28,959 bases of DNA from Candidatus Bathyarchaeota archaeon (GCA_026015225.1 JAOZGV010000185.1:1-28959); one strand, 5' to 3'; counted from the stretch's first letter, positions 1-7,591 are shown. Notes: generated by a model from the sequence alone, not told the origin. Translations and numbers: made by a program.

Positions 1-2
1 GA

Positions 3-725
3 CTATTAGCCAGCCTAATAGCAGGACTAGCTACAGGCTTAGGGGCCTTACCTGTGCTGTTCATGAAAGGCATCTCACATCGCACATTAGACACGATGCT
101 CGGATTTGGAGCGGGAATCATGTTGGCCGCTACAGCATTTAGCCTTCTGGTTCCAGCGATCGAGTTAGGTGGAGTTTGGATCACAGTAATCAGCTTTGTA
201 GTAGGGGGATTTTTTGTGTATCTTCTCGATAGGTATGTACCTCATGAGCATCTAATTAAAGGACATGAAGGGCCCTCCTCTTCACTTTCTAGAATAAGCC
301 TTCTTATCTTAGCAATAACTATCCATAACTTTCCTGAGGGATTGAGCGTTGGGGTAAGCTTCGGTAGCGGAGATATCTCAGCAGGTATTGTTATTGCTAC
401 CGCAATTGGATTGCAGAATATTCCCGAAGGATCCGCAGTTGCATTTCCTTTAATTAGAGAAGGATTCAGTCGAAAAAAAGCAATATGGTATGCGACCTTA
501 ACAGGCTTAGTCGAACCTATAGGCGGACTATTAGGAGTGTCTTTAGTAGCATTAGCCCGTCCTATTCTGCCTTGTGGTCTAGCTTTTGCAGCAGGTGCCA
601 TGGCTTTCGTTGTAAGTCACGAAATGATTCCAGAAAGCCACCGTAAGGGTCATGAAATTGAAGCCACTATTGGGTTTATTATAGGTTTTGCTGTTATGAT
701 GTTTCTCGACACAGTATTTGGATAG
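3..725 (+). CDS. ZIP-family divalent metal transporter, 5'-truncated by window edge
   Basis: Membrane transporter of the ZIP (ZupT-like) family, which moves Zn2+ or other divalent metals into the cytoplasm. The frame is open to the left edge, and the residues before the first Met (position 54) already read as a ZIP helix (GLATGLGALPVLF), so the true start lies outside the window. Family signatures are present: HNFPEGLSVGVSFG, then NIPEGSAVAFPL, whose His and Glu residues form the binuclear metal site, then EPIGGLLG. A His/Glu-rich loop (PHEHLIKGHEG) lies before the first motif. About 240 codons are visible, so little is missing. It converges on glutamate dehydrogenase. The family call is secure; the metal is not determined. 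Confidence 0.9.
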   Translation, partial: LLASLIAGLATGLGALPVLFMKGISHRTLDTMLGFGAGIMLAATAFSLLVPAIELGGVWITVISFVVGGFFVYLLDRYVPHEHLIKGHEGPSSSLSRISLLILAITIHNFPEGLSVGVSFGSGDISAGIVIATAIGLQNIPEGSAVAFPLIREGFSRKKAIWYATLTGLVEPIGGLLGVSLVALARPILPCGLAFAAGAMAFVVSHEMIPESHRKGHEIEATIGFIIGFAVMMFLDTVFG

Positions 726-767
726 AATTTTTCCTAATAAAGGTTGTAGGTTCCATTCCAATTAATT

Positions 768-843
768 GTTGAACCCATGCGATATAGTGGGTTAACTTCC
801 TGGCGGGGCCACTACATTATATATGGATTTCTGGTCCACGCCA
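768..843. other. Two consecutive hairpins in a convergent spacer
   Basis: The first hairpin pairs ACCCA (773-777) with TGGGT (788-792), flanked by GTT/AAC. The second pairs TGGCG+GGGCCA (801-811) with TGGTCC (832-837) and CGCCA (839-843), giving 11 bp with one G-U pair, one bulged A and a 20-nt loop. Such GC-rich pairing stands out in an AT-rich spacer between convergent genes. Function is unknown: it could be a 3' UTR structure of the ZIP mRNA, a small RNA or a mobile-element remnant. Confidence 0.35.
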
Positions 844-871
844 TTATTAATAATATAATTAGGATTTTTAT

Positions 872-891
872 GAACTAATTTTAGTTCTTTT
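872..891 (+). terminator. Terminator-like hairpin with T-run after ZIP gene
   Basis: GAACTA pairs perfectly with TAGTTC around a 4-nt loop and is followed at once by TTTT. It lies about 150 nt past the ZIP stop and 25 nt before the convergent glutamate dehydrogenase stop. Read on the minus strand the hairpin is followed by A-rich sequence, so it fits plus-strand termination better. Archaeal termination depends mainly on the T-run, so the hairpin may be incidental. Confidence 0.4.
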
Positions 892-915
892 CGAGTGATA
901 GTGTTAATGAAACGT

Positions 916-2160
916 TTAGGGGAATAACCCAAGCTTTAAATGAGCTTCCGCTAAACTTTCAACCGCCAGAATGTATGCGGCAGTTCTCAAGCTTTCCGCT
1001 CTTTCCTTAGATAGATTGTATACAACCTGAAAGGCATTCACCATTCTCTCTTCCAATCGTTTATTAACTATTTCTAGACGCCACCTATCTCTATTTAGGT
1101 TTTGAATCCACTCAAAGTAGCTTACAGTTACGCCTCCTGCATTGGCTAAAATATCTGGTATAACAAATATTCCTTTCTCATGCAGAATTTTATCGGCCTC
1201 GGGCGTAGTGGGGCCGTTAGCCCCTTCAACAACCATCTTTGCATCAATTGTATCGGCATTTTGCTCAGTAATGACATTCTCGAGGGCGGCAGGCACAAGT
1301 ATGTCGCATTTTAAGGCGAACAACTCCTCGTTACTTATTGGCTTAGTTTGCGGGAAGCTTGCAACAGAACCTTTCTCACCCTCATAAGCCTTCAGCTTTG
1401 AGATGTTAAGGCCTTTTGGATCATAGACTCCTCCTCCAATATCGGTTACTGCAATAATTTTGGCATTCATAGCTGCTAAATTCTTTGCAACGGAAAACCC
1501 AACTTTTCCATATCCCTGTATTGCGATGGTTGCCCCTTTCAAGGTTAGACCAATTCTATCCGCGGCTTCTTTAGCACATATGGTTAGCCCTTTTCCAGTC
1601 GCGCCCTCCCTACCGTATGATCCTCCCAACGATATCGGTTTTCCCGTAACCACTTCTGGAACACTATATCCTTTTAGAGTGCTATAGGTGTCCATTACCC
1701 ATGCCATGATTTGGGCATTGGTACCTACATCTGGCGCAGGTACATCTTTGAATGGGCCTATATCATCACAAATCATAGAGGTGTAACGTCTTGTCAAACG
1801 CTCTAGCTCAAAAATGCTAAGTTCCTGAGGGTTGCATATAACACCCCCCTTAGAACCTCCATAAGGTAGATCAACGACGGCGGTCTTGAAGGTCATCCAC
1901 GCCGCTAAAGCTTTGACTTCATCCAAATTCGCCGTAGGATGGTATCGGATGCCCCCTTTATATGGTCCACGCCAACTACAGTAATGGACCCGGTAGCCGG
2001 TAAAAACCTCAACCTTTCCATCATCCATACGGACAGGTAAAGAAACCTCTATTACCTTTCTTGAGTTTTTAAGCTGCTCTATGACACTCGGTTCGATCTT
2101 CGCCAATTCTCCAATAAAATCAAGCTGCCCTCTAACAGTATCCAAAGGATTTCTAGTCAA
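916..2160 (-). CDS. gdhA: Glu/Leu/Phe/Val dehydrogenase, probable glutamate dehydrogenase
   Basis: Oxidative deamination of glutamate to 2-oxoglutarate and ammonium, or the reverse, with NAD(P). The 414-residue length is typical of the hexameric archaeal and bacterial enzymes. The substrate domain carries PYGGSKGGVICNP with catalytic Lys104 and GPFKDVPAPDVGTN. The dinucleotide fold shows GYGKVG at 216-221. Translation starts at a TTG (2160-2158), with a GAGGG Shine-Dalgarno-like stretch upstream; no other start gives the full N-terminus. It lies about 105 nt downstream of the iron-sulfur diaphorase genes on the same strand and has its own TATA-like box. It could therefore be transcribed independently, or it could be the NAD(P)H partner of that module (inference). 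Cofactor preference was not determined. Confidence 0.93.
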   Translation of the reverse strand: MTRNPLDTVRGQLDFIGELAKIEPSVIEQLKNSRKVIEVSLPVRMDDGKVEVFTGYRVHYCSWRGPYKGGIRYHPTANLDEVKALAAWMTFKTAVVDLPYGGSKGGVICNPQELSIFELERLTRRYTSMICDDIGPFKDVPAPDVGTNAQIMAWVMDTYSTLKGYSVPEVVTGKPISLGGSYGREGATGKGLTICAKEAADRIGLTLKGATIAIQGYGKVGFSVAKNLAAMNAKIIAVTDIGGGVYDPKGLNISKLKAYEGEKGSVASFPQTKPISNEELFALKCDILVPAALENVITEQNADTIDAKMVVEGANGPTTPEADKILHEKGIFVIPDILANAGGVTVSYFEWIQNLNRDRWRLEIVNKRLEERMVNAFQVVYNLSKERAESLRTAAYILAVESLAEAHLKLGLFP

Positions 2161-2200
2161 ACGCCAATCCCTCAGTATTTAAGGAGCCTCTTTAAACATT

Positions 2201-2210
2201 GTTTATATGC
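2201..2210 (-). promoter_or_regulatory. TATA-like box for gdhA
   Basis: On the minus strand this reads GCATATAAAC, about 40 nt upstream of the TTG start. A start site near 2178 would leave a short leader containing the Shine-Dalgarno sequence. Weak, sequence-only call. Confidence 0.35.
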
Positions 2211-2265
2211 AAAACGTACTATTCATTCAACTCTATTTCTAGCTAATAATTTTGGGAGCGAATAT

Positions 2266-2889
2266 CTATTCTCTCCCTGCTGTAACATTGTCTATATTGG
2301 GGAAATGAGGACTAGGACCAATAGAGGAAATTCTTCCAGTAGGACATACATCATAGCAATAATTACAGATTGAGCAGATTCCTGATCTATCTGGAAAAAG
2401 CACCACACGTCTATTCACTCCCCGACCTGCGAATCCAATAATGCTATCCCAATTTGCTTCGATACATCGACGTATACATAATCCACAAAGGATGCATTTT
2501 GTTGACTCTGTGGGTACTCTTGATCGAAATCTCGATAGATCTGCACTGTATTTGCTAGCCAAAAGCCTCATCTCACCAGATAAACCTTCTCCTGCAGTTA
2601 TTGCGGCCAATTCAATTATCGTCTTTCTTATTTTGTCTATTTTGGGAGACTTTGTTCTCACTTTGAGACCTTCTTCAACAGGATAGCAACATGCAGCCAC
2701 TATCTTTGTTCTTCCTTTTTTCTCGATCTCAACACTACAAATGCGGCATGCACCATATGGATCTAATCCATTCTCATGACACAGAGTTGGTATATCCGCG
2801 CTTGATTTCCTTGCTGCATCTAAAATCGATATTCCTTCCTTTGCTCTAACTTCCTTATCATCTATATTCAATACAACAGTTCTTACCAT
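2266..2889 (-). CDS. HoxU / NuoG N-terminal-like iron-sulfur subunit
   Basis: Small electron-transfer subunit like HoxU or the N-terminal part of NuoG and HydA. Residues 1-75 are a plant-type [2Fe-2S] domain with C37, C48, C51 and C67/C68. Two four-Cys motifs follow, C132-x2-C-x2-C-x3-C142 and C172-x2-C-x2-C-x3-C182, each able to hold a [4Fe-4S] cluster. The His-plus-three-Cys cluster region usual in NuoG/HydA is not visible between them, and the chain stops at 207 residues with no hydrogenase H-cluster or molybdopterin domain. It begins one nucleotide after the NuoF-like stop, so the two are surely co-transcribed. It probably passes electrons between the flavin subunit and an unseen partner. 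The family call is firm; the partner is unknown. Confidence 0.88.
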   Translation of the reverse strand: MVRTVVLNIDDKEVRAKEGISILDAARKSSADIPTLCHENGLDPYGACRICSVEIEKKGRTKIVAACCYPVEEGLKVRTKSPKIDKIRKTIIELAAITAGEGLSGEMRLLASKYSADLSRFRSRVPTESTKCILCGLCIRRCIEANWDSIIGFAGRGVNRRVVLFPDRSGICSICNYCYDVCPTGRISSIGPSPHFPNIDNVTAGRE

Positions 2890-2890
2890 T

Positions 2891-4474
2891 CTAATTCTCC
2901 ATTCTCCAAATTGGTTTCATGCCTTTTAACGGATTTTTAGGAATGGGTTCTTTTGAAATCTTTCTTATCGCATCGAAATTACAAATCTCTTGGCATATGC
3001 CACATTTTATACACTTTTCTTGTTCAATCCAGTGAACTTGATCTTTGCTGCCCTGAATAGCGCCTACTAGACATTCTCTTAAACAGAGTTGACAGGCTTG
3101 ACATTTCTTAGGATCGATGTAATAATTAATCAAATCCTTGCAGGCTTTGGATGGGCAGCTTTTATCCCTTATATGCTTCTCCCATTCACTTCTAAAGTAT
3201 CTTAATGATGTTAGGATAGGATTAACTGCAGTCATACCTAAAGCACAGAGTGAAGCCCCCCTCATTGTTTCAGCAATATCCTCTATGATCTTTATGTCTC
3301 CATCCTTACCTCTTCCTTCGCAGATGTCACTTAAAATTTTGGAGAGTACTCTCAATCCCTCACGACAAGGGATGCACTTTCCGCAAGACTCCTCGAGAAG
3401 AAAATCAACAAAATACCTTGCTGCATCTACCATGCAGCTATCTTCATCCATGACAACCATGCCACCAGATCCCATCATGGAACCTGCCTTATCGAGCTTA
3501 TCGAAGTCTACTTGCAGCCCAAGGTATTTCTCAGGAATGAAACCTCCTGAGGGGCCACCTATTTGTACTGCTTTAAATTGTTTTTCTCCTCTAATTCCTC
3601 CCCCAATCTTGTAGATCAGATCCCTAAGGGTTATCCCCATAGGTACTTCTACTAAACCTGTATTGTTAATCTTACCTACTAGAGAGAAAATCTTAGTTCC
3701 ACTACTTCCTTTAGTTCCTATACTTCTAAACCACCTTGCACCCTTAAGAATAATCAGTGGAACGTTAGCCCATGTCTCAACATTATTAAGGCAACTTGGT
3801 TTATTCCATACACCCTTAACCGCGTTATGAACATACTTTGGTCTGGGTTCACCGACTTTTCCCTCAAGAGCCATCATTAGGGCACTGGACTCTCCGGAAA
3901 CGAAGGCGCCTGCACCTCTATGGACCCTAACTTGAAAGTTGAAGCCTGAGGACAAAATATTTTCGCCAAGTAAACCACATTCTTCAGCTTGCGTTATGGC
4001 AATAGATATATTTTCTACAGCTAATGGGTATTCTTCTCTAACGTAAACGTAACCTTCATCAGCTCCAATTGCATAAGCGCCTATTATGAGTCCTTCGAGA
4101 ACTTTATGCGGGTTGCCTTCTATTAAGGACCTATCCATAAATGCTCCCGGGTCTCCCTCATCACAATTGACTATTACACATTTCGAATCTCCAGTCGCAT
4201 TTTTTGTTGTTTTCCATTTTATCCCTGTAGGAAATCCTCCCCCACCCCTTCCTCGCAAATTTGCCTTCTTGATCTCCTTGATCACCTGTTCAGGACTCAT
4301 TTTAGATAATGCTTTAGCAAGGGCACTATATCCTCCTTGAGAGATATAATCCTCAATACTTTTTGGGTCTATTCTTGCATTTTCTTTTAGCAGTAGTCTA
4401 AGTTGGTATTTATAGAAGGAGATATCCTCAAGCTTTGGAATAATTTTATTAGATGAGGGCTCTTTATAAAGCAA
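2891..4474 (-). CDS. NuoF/HoxF/HydB-like NADH-binding flavoprotein with C-terminal 2[4Fe-4S] ferredoxin
   Basis: FMN- and NAD(H)-binding diaphorase subunit. NADH/FMN site: RGRGGGGFPTGIKWK (74-88) and NCDEGDPGAF (103-112). The N3-type [4Fe-4S] ligands are C364, C367, C370 (ESCGKCIPCREG) and C410. Unlike respiratory NuoF, it has a C-terminal bacterial-type ferredoxin domain with C458/461/464/468 and C488/491/494/498. That is the layout of HydB of electron-bifurcating hydrogenases and related complexes. HydB's N-terminal thioredoxin-like [2Fe-2S] domain is missing here and is encoded by the gene just upstream. The start is a TTG (4474-4472), 8 nt after the upstream stop, with only a weak ribosome site. 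The NADH-dependent role is family knowledge; bifurcation is inference. Confidence 0.9.
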   Translation of the reverse strand: MLYKEPSSNKIIPKLEDISFYKYQLRLLLKENARIDPKSIEDYISQGGYSALAKALSKMSPEQVIKEIKKANLRGRGGGGFPTGIKWKTTKNATGDSKCVIVNCDEGDPGAFMDRSLIEGNPHKVLEGLIIGAYAIGADEGYVYVREEYPLAVENISIAITQAEECGLLGENILSSGFNFQVRVHRGAGAFVSGESSALMMALEGKVGEPRPKYVHNAVKGVWNKPSCLNNVETWANVPLIILKGARWFRSIGTKGSSGTKIFSLVGKINNTGLVEVPMGITLRDLIYKIGGGIRGEKQFKAVQIGGPSGGFIPEKYLGLQVDFDKLDKAGSMMGSGGMVVMDEDSCMVDAARYFVDFLLEESCGKCIPCREGLRVLSKILSDICEGRGKDGDIKIIEDIAETMRGASLCALGMTAVNPILTSLRYFRSEWEKHIRDKSCPSKACKDLINYYIDPKKCQACQLCLRECLVGAIQGSKDQVHWIEQEKCIKCGICQEICNFDAIRKISKEPIPKNPLKGMKPIWRMEN

Positions 4475-4482
4475 TCTTTCAA

Positions 4483-4836
4483 CTACACGCGAACGCGTTC
4501 TACAACCCTCCTCTTGATTCCTATTTTAGAAATTATCTCAGGAATGTCTTCAGGTTTAATCTTGAAGTAACAGATTTCATCCGGATAGATAATGACCCTT
4601 GGCCCAAGCTCGCAGGAGCCCAAGCATCCTGTCTCTTTAATTTCGATATCCTCTTTCAGGTCCTCCTTCTCCAGTTCTTCTTTGAAAGCCTCAACAACCT
4701 TTCTTGCACCAAGCGCAATGCAACCCGTCCCCGTGCAAACTGAAATGATAAGTTCATTCGGGTCTCTTCCAACTCTAATTTCTTTTCGAATATTCTCAAA
4801 GTCCTCAATCGAAACTATACGCCTAATACTTAACAC
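4483..4836 (-). CDS. Stand-alone thioredoxin-like [2Fe-2S] ferredoxin
   Basis: A 117-residue thioredoxin-fold ferredoxin with the four cluster ligands C34-x4-C39 (CTGTGC) and C71-x3-C75 (CLGSC). This domain is usually fused to the N-terminus of HydB/HoxF-type flavoproteins, so here it looks like a split-off piece of the downstream gene, or that gene's ancestor. It is the second gene of the diaphorase operon, with 7 to 8 nt on either side. The annotated start is GTG (4836-4834), but a strong GGAGGTG sequence overlaps that codon. The in-frame ATT three codons later sits 8 nt from GGAGG, so a non-canonical ATT start is possible. A redox role is confident. Confidence 0.87.
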   Translation of the reverse strand: MLSIRRIVSIEDFENIRKEIRVGRDPNELIISVCTGTGCIALGARKVVEAFKEELEKEDLKEDIEIKETGCLGSCELGPRVIIYPDEICYFKIKPEDIPEIISKIGIKRRVVERVRV

Positions 4837-4843
4837 CTCCTAA

Positions 4844-5491
4844 CTACGTGTACAAAGATAGAATTCCTTTTACATCGGGCGACTTCAGATTTCCAAAGTA
4901 ATCACCATCAACAGTGATCGTGGGGCCGAGAGAACAACAACCCATGCAGTTAACAGTTTCAACACTGAATTTGCCATCTGGAGTGGTCTCGCCAATTTCT
5001 ATGGCAAGAAGATTCTTTATCCTATCAAGGATAATTTGCGCGCCTCTTACCTTACAGGAAGTTCCCATACATATCCTGATTACGTGTTTTCCTCTAGGTG
5101 AAAGAGAGAAAGCCTTGTAAAATGTTGTGGCTTGATATACTTGAAAAAGAGGAATTCTGAGTTGTTTACTAATTTCCAATAACATTTCCTTTGGAAGCCA
5201 ACCAAAATCCCTTTGCAATTTCAAAAGGATTTGGATCAGCATATTCTCGTCGTATTGATAATCTTCTATGACCTTATTCACTATTTTAGCAATCCCGAGC
5301 AATTTCACAGGTTTCTTTTCTGTTGAAATTTTGCTTTTTAACTCACGTTCCATTTTTTTCTTACGGAATATCGACACTTTTTCGCCAGGGATCTTGACCT
5401 TATATCGACATTTGGGACAAGTCGCATAATGCTCGTTCTCGCCTTCGTAATTCCACCTATAATCACAATGCTGACATCTCAGTAACGCCAT
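4844..5491 (-). CDS. NuoE/HydC-like [2Fe-2S] subunit with N-terminal zinc ribbon
   Basis: First gene of the diaphorase operon. Residues about 70-215 are a NuoE-family domain: an N-terminal helical part (LQRDFGWLP, then VYQATTFYKAF) and a thioredoxin-like [2Fe-2S] domain with C141-x4-C146 and C182-x3-C186, plus an extra C185. In front is a zinc ribbon with C6-x2-C9 and C25-x2-C28, then a Lys-rich linker (40-60). Stand-alone NuoE/HydC proteins are typically about 160 residues and lack this ribbon, so the fusion is unusual. The ATG start is preceded by tandem AGGT repeats acting as a ribosome site and by a good TATA box. It probably pairs with the NuoF-like protein as a soluble NADH-oxidising unit. 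Confidence 0.88.
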   Translation of the reverse strand: MALLRCQHCDYRWNYEGENEHYATCPKCRYKVKIPGEKVSIFRKKKMERELKSKISTEKKPVKLLGIAKIVNKVIEDYQYDENMLIQILLKLQRDFGWLPKEMLLEISKQLRIPLFQVYQATTFYKAFSLSPRGKHVIRICMGTSCKVRGAQIILDRIKNLLAIEIGETTPDGKFSVETVNCMGCCSLGPTITVDGDYFGNLKSPDVKGILSLYT

Positions 5492-5548
5492 ATCTATCGA
5501 CCTACCTACCTAAACATGCGCCCTCGATCAATAAGTAAGGGATTAAGA

Positions 5549-5560
5549 TTTTATATATTA
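5549..5560 (-). promoter_or_regulatory. TATA box of the diaphorase operon
   Basis: Minus-strand TAATATATAAAA. A start about 25 nt downstream would fall near 5528 and give a leader of roughly 37 nt that contains the AGGT-rich ribosome site before the ATG at 5491. It lies back to back with the promoter of the AbrB-PhoU gene. Confidence 0.45.
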
Positions 5561-5563
5561 CCG

Positions 5564-5593
5564 CAATATAATATATACTGGTAAATATCAGTA
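5564..5593 (+). promoter_or_regulatory. TATA box plus operator-like inverted repeat upstream of the first PhoU gene
   Basis: An AT-rich TATA element (AATATAATATATA) runs into the inverted repeat TACTGGT-AAAT-ATCAGTA (5576-5593), which has 7-bp arms with one mismatch. The repeat sits between the TATA box and the expected start site near 5597, where a bound repressor would block transcription. It could serve autoregulation by the AbrB domain encoded downstream (inference). Confidence 0.4.
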
Positions 5594-5633
5594 ATTGAAA
5601 TAATTACATCAAAAATAGTTAGGTAGTTTCCTT

Positions 5634-6674
5634 ATGGATAAGCGTAGGATCCAACTTGTTGGGCGATCGACTCTTACGGTCTCTTTACCAAGCAAATGGA
5701 TAAAAGATACTAGCTTGAATAAGGGAGATTTCGTGACAGTGATTCCAGAAAAGGACGGAGCATTAAGAATAGTTCAAGATTCCATAACCTTGGAAAAAGA
5801 GGCTTTGAGAACTTGTACTATAAATTCCGACCTGTGTCAAGAGAATAGCTTACTCGAAAGAGTTATAGTGGCTTGCTACATCAAGGGCTTTGAATCGATT
5901 AAAATTATATCGAGTAGTAGAATAAGTAAAAAGAACCTTCAGTCAATCCGTGATGCAGAACTCAAGCTGATGGGATTAGGCATTGTTGAGGAAACTTCCT
6001 CAAGTGTAACCCTCCAATGTTCAATAAACCCTACCATCTTCCCAATCGATCTAGTTACCCGACGTCTTTATACTCTCTTCTCTACGATGTGTGATGAAAG
6101 CATTCAAGCTCTGATGAACTCGAATGAGGAGTTAGCAAAGGAAGCCCAAGGACGAGAACGCGAGGCCAATATAATGTACGCGTTGATTCTAAGGCTTTTA
6201 AATCAAGCTCAGCTAAATTCTGAAATATCAAAAGAGATAGGTATTCACAGCAGTGAAGATGTATTGAATATATTCATAGTTGCGAATGCCGTGGAAAGGA
6301 TGGCAGACTGGGCATATAAAATTGCAGATGATGTAATAAAAATAGAAACTTCGGGAGTAAGAATGAACGAAATAATAAGATCGAGCATAGCGGATTATAG
6401 TAAGAAAATAATGGACATTTGCGACAAAGCCATGAAAAGCGAATTTGCCTATGATGTCGATCTGGCGAATATGGTGATAAATCAATTTAGGGGAAACTTA
6501 GATGAAGAAGCTTGTAACATAATTGACGATTTACTGCATAAAAATATTTTTCACGGATTCGGAGAATTGAGACAAATCATTTGTGCCCTGCGCAGGATTG
6601 GTGAAATCTCCGTTACTATAGCCGAGACATCAATGGACAGAGCAATAGAAAAAAATAAGATATGTAGCGTTTGA
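5634..6674 (+). CDS. AbrB-PhoU regulator (paralogue 1)
   Basis: Archaeal fusion of an N-terminal AbrB/SpoVT swapped-hairpin DNA-binding domain (residues 1-48: RRIQLVGRSTLTVSLPSKW, then KGDFVTVIP) with a long helical PhoU-type region from about residue 130. PhoU signature regions are ERVIVACYIKG, EREANIMYALILRL and ERMADWAYKIADDV; the His usual in PhoU's ERxADHA motif is Trp here. Family members are annotated as phosphate-uptake regulators, but no pst transporter genes are nearby, so the real signal is open. A close paralogue lies at 12579-13655. It is divergent from the diaphorase operon, with an inverted repeat in its promoter. The ATG start with upstream AGGT is well supported. Confidence 0.88.
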   Translation: MDKRRIQLVGRSTLTVSLPSKWIKDTSLNKGDFVTVIPEKDGALRIVQDSITLEKEALRTCTINSDLCQENSLLERVIVACYIKGFESIKIISSSRISKKNLQSIRDAELKLMGLGIVEETSSSVTLQCSINPTIFPIDLVTRRLYTLFSTMCDESIQALMNSNEELAKEAQGREREANIMYALILRLLNQAQLNSEISKEIGIHSSEDVLNIFIVANAVERMADWAYKIADDVIKIETSGVRMNEIIRSSIADYSKKIMDICDKAMKSEFAYDVDLANMVINQFRGNLDEEACNIIDDLLHKNIFHGFGELRQIICALRRIGEISVTIAETSMDRAIEKNKICSV

Positions 6675-6993
6675 CTCCACAAGATAACGCGCGCGCTTAA
6701 AATCGATATATCTATAATTGTTGTATCGATTTAATAAATATCGGTTATATACTATCTTCTCTTCTTGTTTAATCAGATGAATGATATTATGTGATTTAGT
6801 AGGACGTAAAACAATAAGAACTATAGAATTCAAAGAAGAACAGCTGTTTGATGCTAGTTACTGCACTCGCTGAGGTTCAGTCTTTAAGAGTGGGTCATCA
6901 TCTGACTTGAAAAAAATCTTTCGCTATATTCATGTCTTATAATTTTAACTCTCGTTGATTATACTACCTCGACTGTAGTCAATGTCAATATGC

Positions 6994-7005
6994 TAGCGCG
7001 CGCTA
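6994..7005. repeat. Perfect palindrome TAGCGCGCGCTA
   Basis: A 12-bp perfect palindrome of alternating purine and pyrimidine, in an AT-rich spacer. It belongs to a family of related intergenic sites (6687-6698, 7074-7085, 7675-7686, 7771-7778, 8930-8940, 9654-9663, 14591-14604, 22760-22771). Function unknown. Confidence 0.5.
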
Positions 7006-7073
7006 CGATCTGTTACTAGTAACGATTTGGATAGAATTGCTAAGGTGAATAAAGATCCAAACCCGCCATATTA

Positions 7074-7085
7074 TAGTGTGCGCTA
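7074..7085. repeat. Variant palindrome TAGTGTGCGCTA
   Basis: Differs from TAGCGCGCGCTA by two C-to-T changes in the left arm. It lies about 20 nt beyond the stop codon of the minus-strand VIT1-like gene. Confidence 0.35.
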
Positions 7086-7105
7086 TAGTATATTCATGTG
7101 CGGAG

Positions 7106-7591
7106 TCACAAAAATCCGAAAGTTGAATATATCCAGTCACCAACAAAATGAGTAATTATTATCACTAAAAGTGTAATAGTAAGATGCTCTAGGATTACTT
7201 TCCAGGGTTTTTTTCTTTGTTCTTTAGCAATATTCAAACTAAGAATTGATAATACCAATAATCCCCAAATTACGCTAAGAACAATTGCGATAGTAAGATC
7301 AAGAAATATTACTGGAATAATAAATGATAGTGCAAATAAAAATTTTGAAAGAAAAGTATAGATTGTCGATGCCCATATCTCCTTTGAGTCGTGTTTATTT
7401 TCACTCTCTTCGGAGACATGAATTCCAAAAGCATCTGAGAAAGCATCCGCTATCGCAATAATCAAAATTCCTCCAATTACAACGAATTTTGATTGAGTGC
7501 CAGAATGTAATCCAACCATCAATCCTAATGTGGTTATTATTCCTGACGTAACGCCAAAACTAAAACCCACTTTGAAGGGATGATTTACCAT
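7106..7591 (-). CDS. VIT1/CCC1-like transporter (short)
   Basis: A 161-residue protein with five predicted membrane helices (about 8-28, 35-56, 76-100, 101-121, 134-156). The first helix (GVTSGIITTLGLMVGL) and second helix (ADAFSDAFGIHVSEES) match the CCC1/VIT1 family of Fe2+/Mn2+ transporters, including the acidic end of helix 2. It is shorter than canonical members (about 220-250 residues) because the cytoplasmic metal-binding loop is reduced to SENKHDSKEI, so metal capacity may differ. The ATG start has no clear Shine-Dalgarno sequence; a TATA-like element lies around 7660-7667. It stands alone between two spacers carrying GCGCGC palindromes. The family is fairly sure; the substrate is not. 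Confidence 0.72.
   Translation of the reverse strand: MVNHPFKVGFSFGVTSGIITTLGLMVGLHSGTQSKFVVIGGILIIAIADAFSDAFGIHVSEESENKHDSKEIWASTIYTFLSKFLFALSFIIPVIFLDLTIAIVLSVIWGLLVLSILSLNIAKEQRKKPWKVILEHLTITLLVIIITHFVGDWIYSTFGFL

Larger units (their letters stand above)
6675..7105. other. 431-nt gene-free convergent spacer with three GCGCGC palindromes
   Basis: It lies between the convergent PhoU and VIT1-like genes. No convincing reading frame was found. It holds three copies of the GCGCGC palindrome family (6687-6698, 6994-7005, 7074-7085) and a TATAG/CTATA inverted repeat around the last. Two CTGA boxes (6870-6873, 6902-6905) suggested a C/D sRNA, but the C box is poor. Confidence 0.5.

Noticed and set aside
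2441..3614. Long plus-strand open frames opposite the HoxU-like and NuoF-like genes.
   Set aside because: They are antisense shadows of genes with complete motif sets and show no protein family features themselves.
6848..6905. Possible C/D box small RNA on the plus strand, with CTGA at 6870-6873 and 6902-6905; a perfect C box ATGATGA on the minus strand at 6901-6895.
   Set aside because: Neither strand has a full set: the plus-strand C box (TTTGATGC) is poor, and the minus strand has no D box after its D'-like CTGA. Such short motifs arise by chance.
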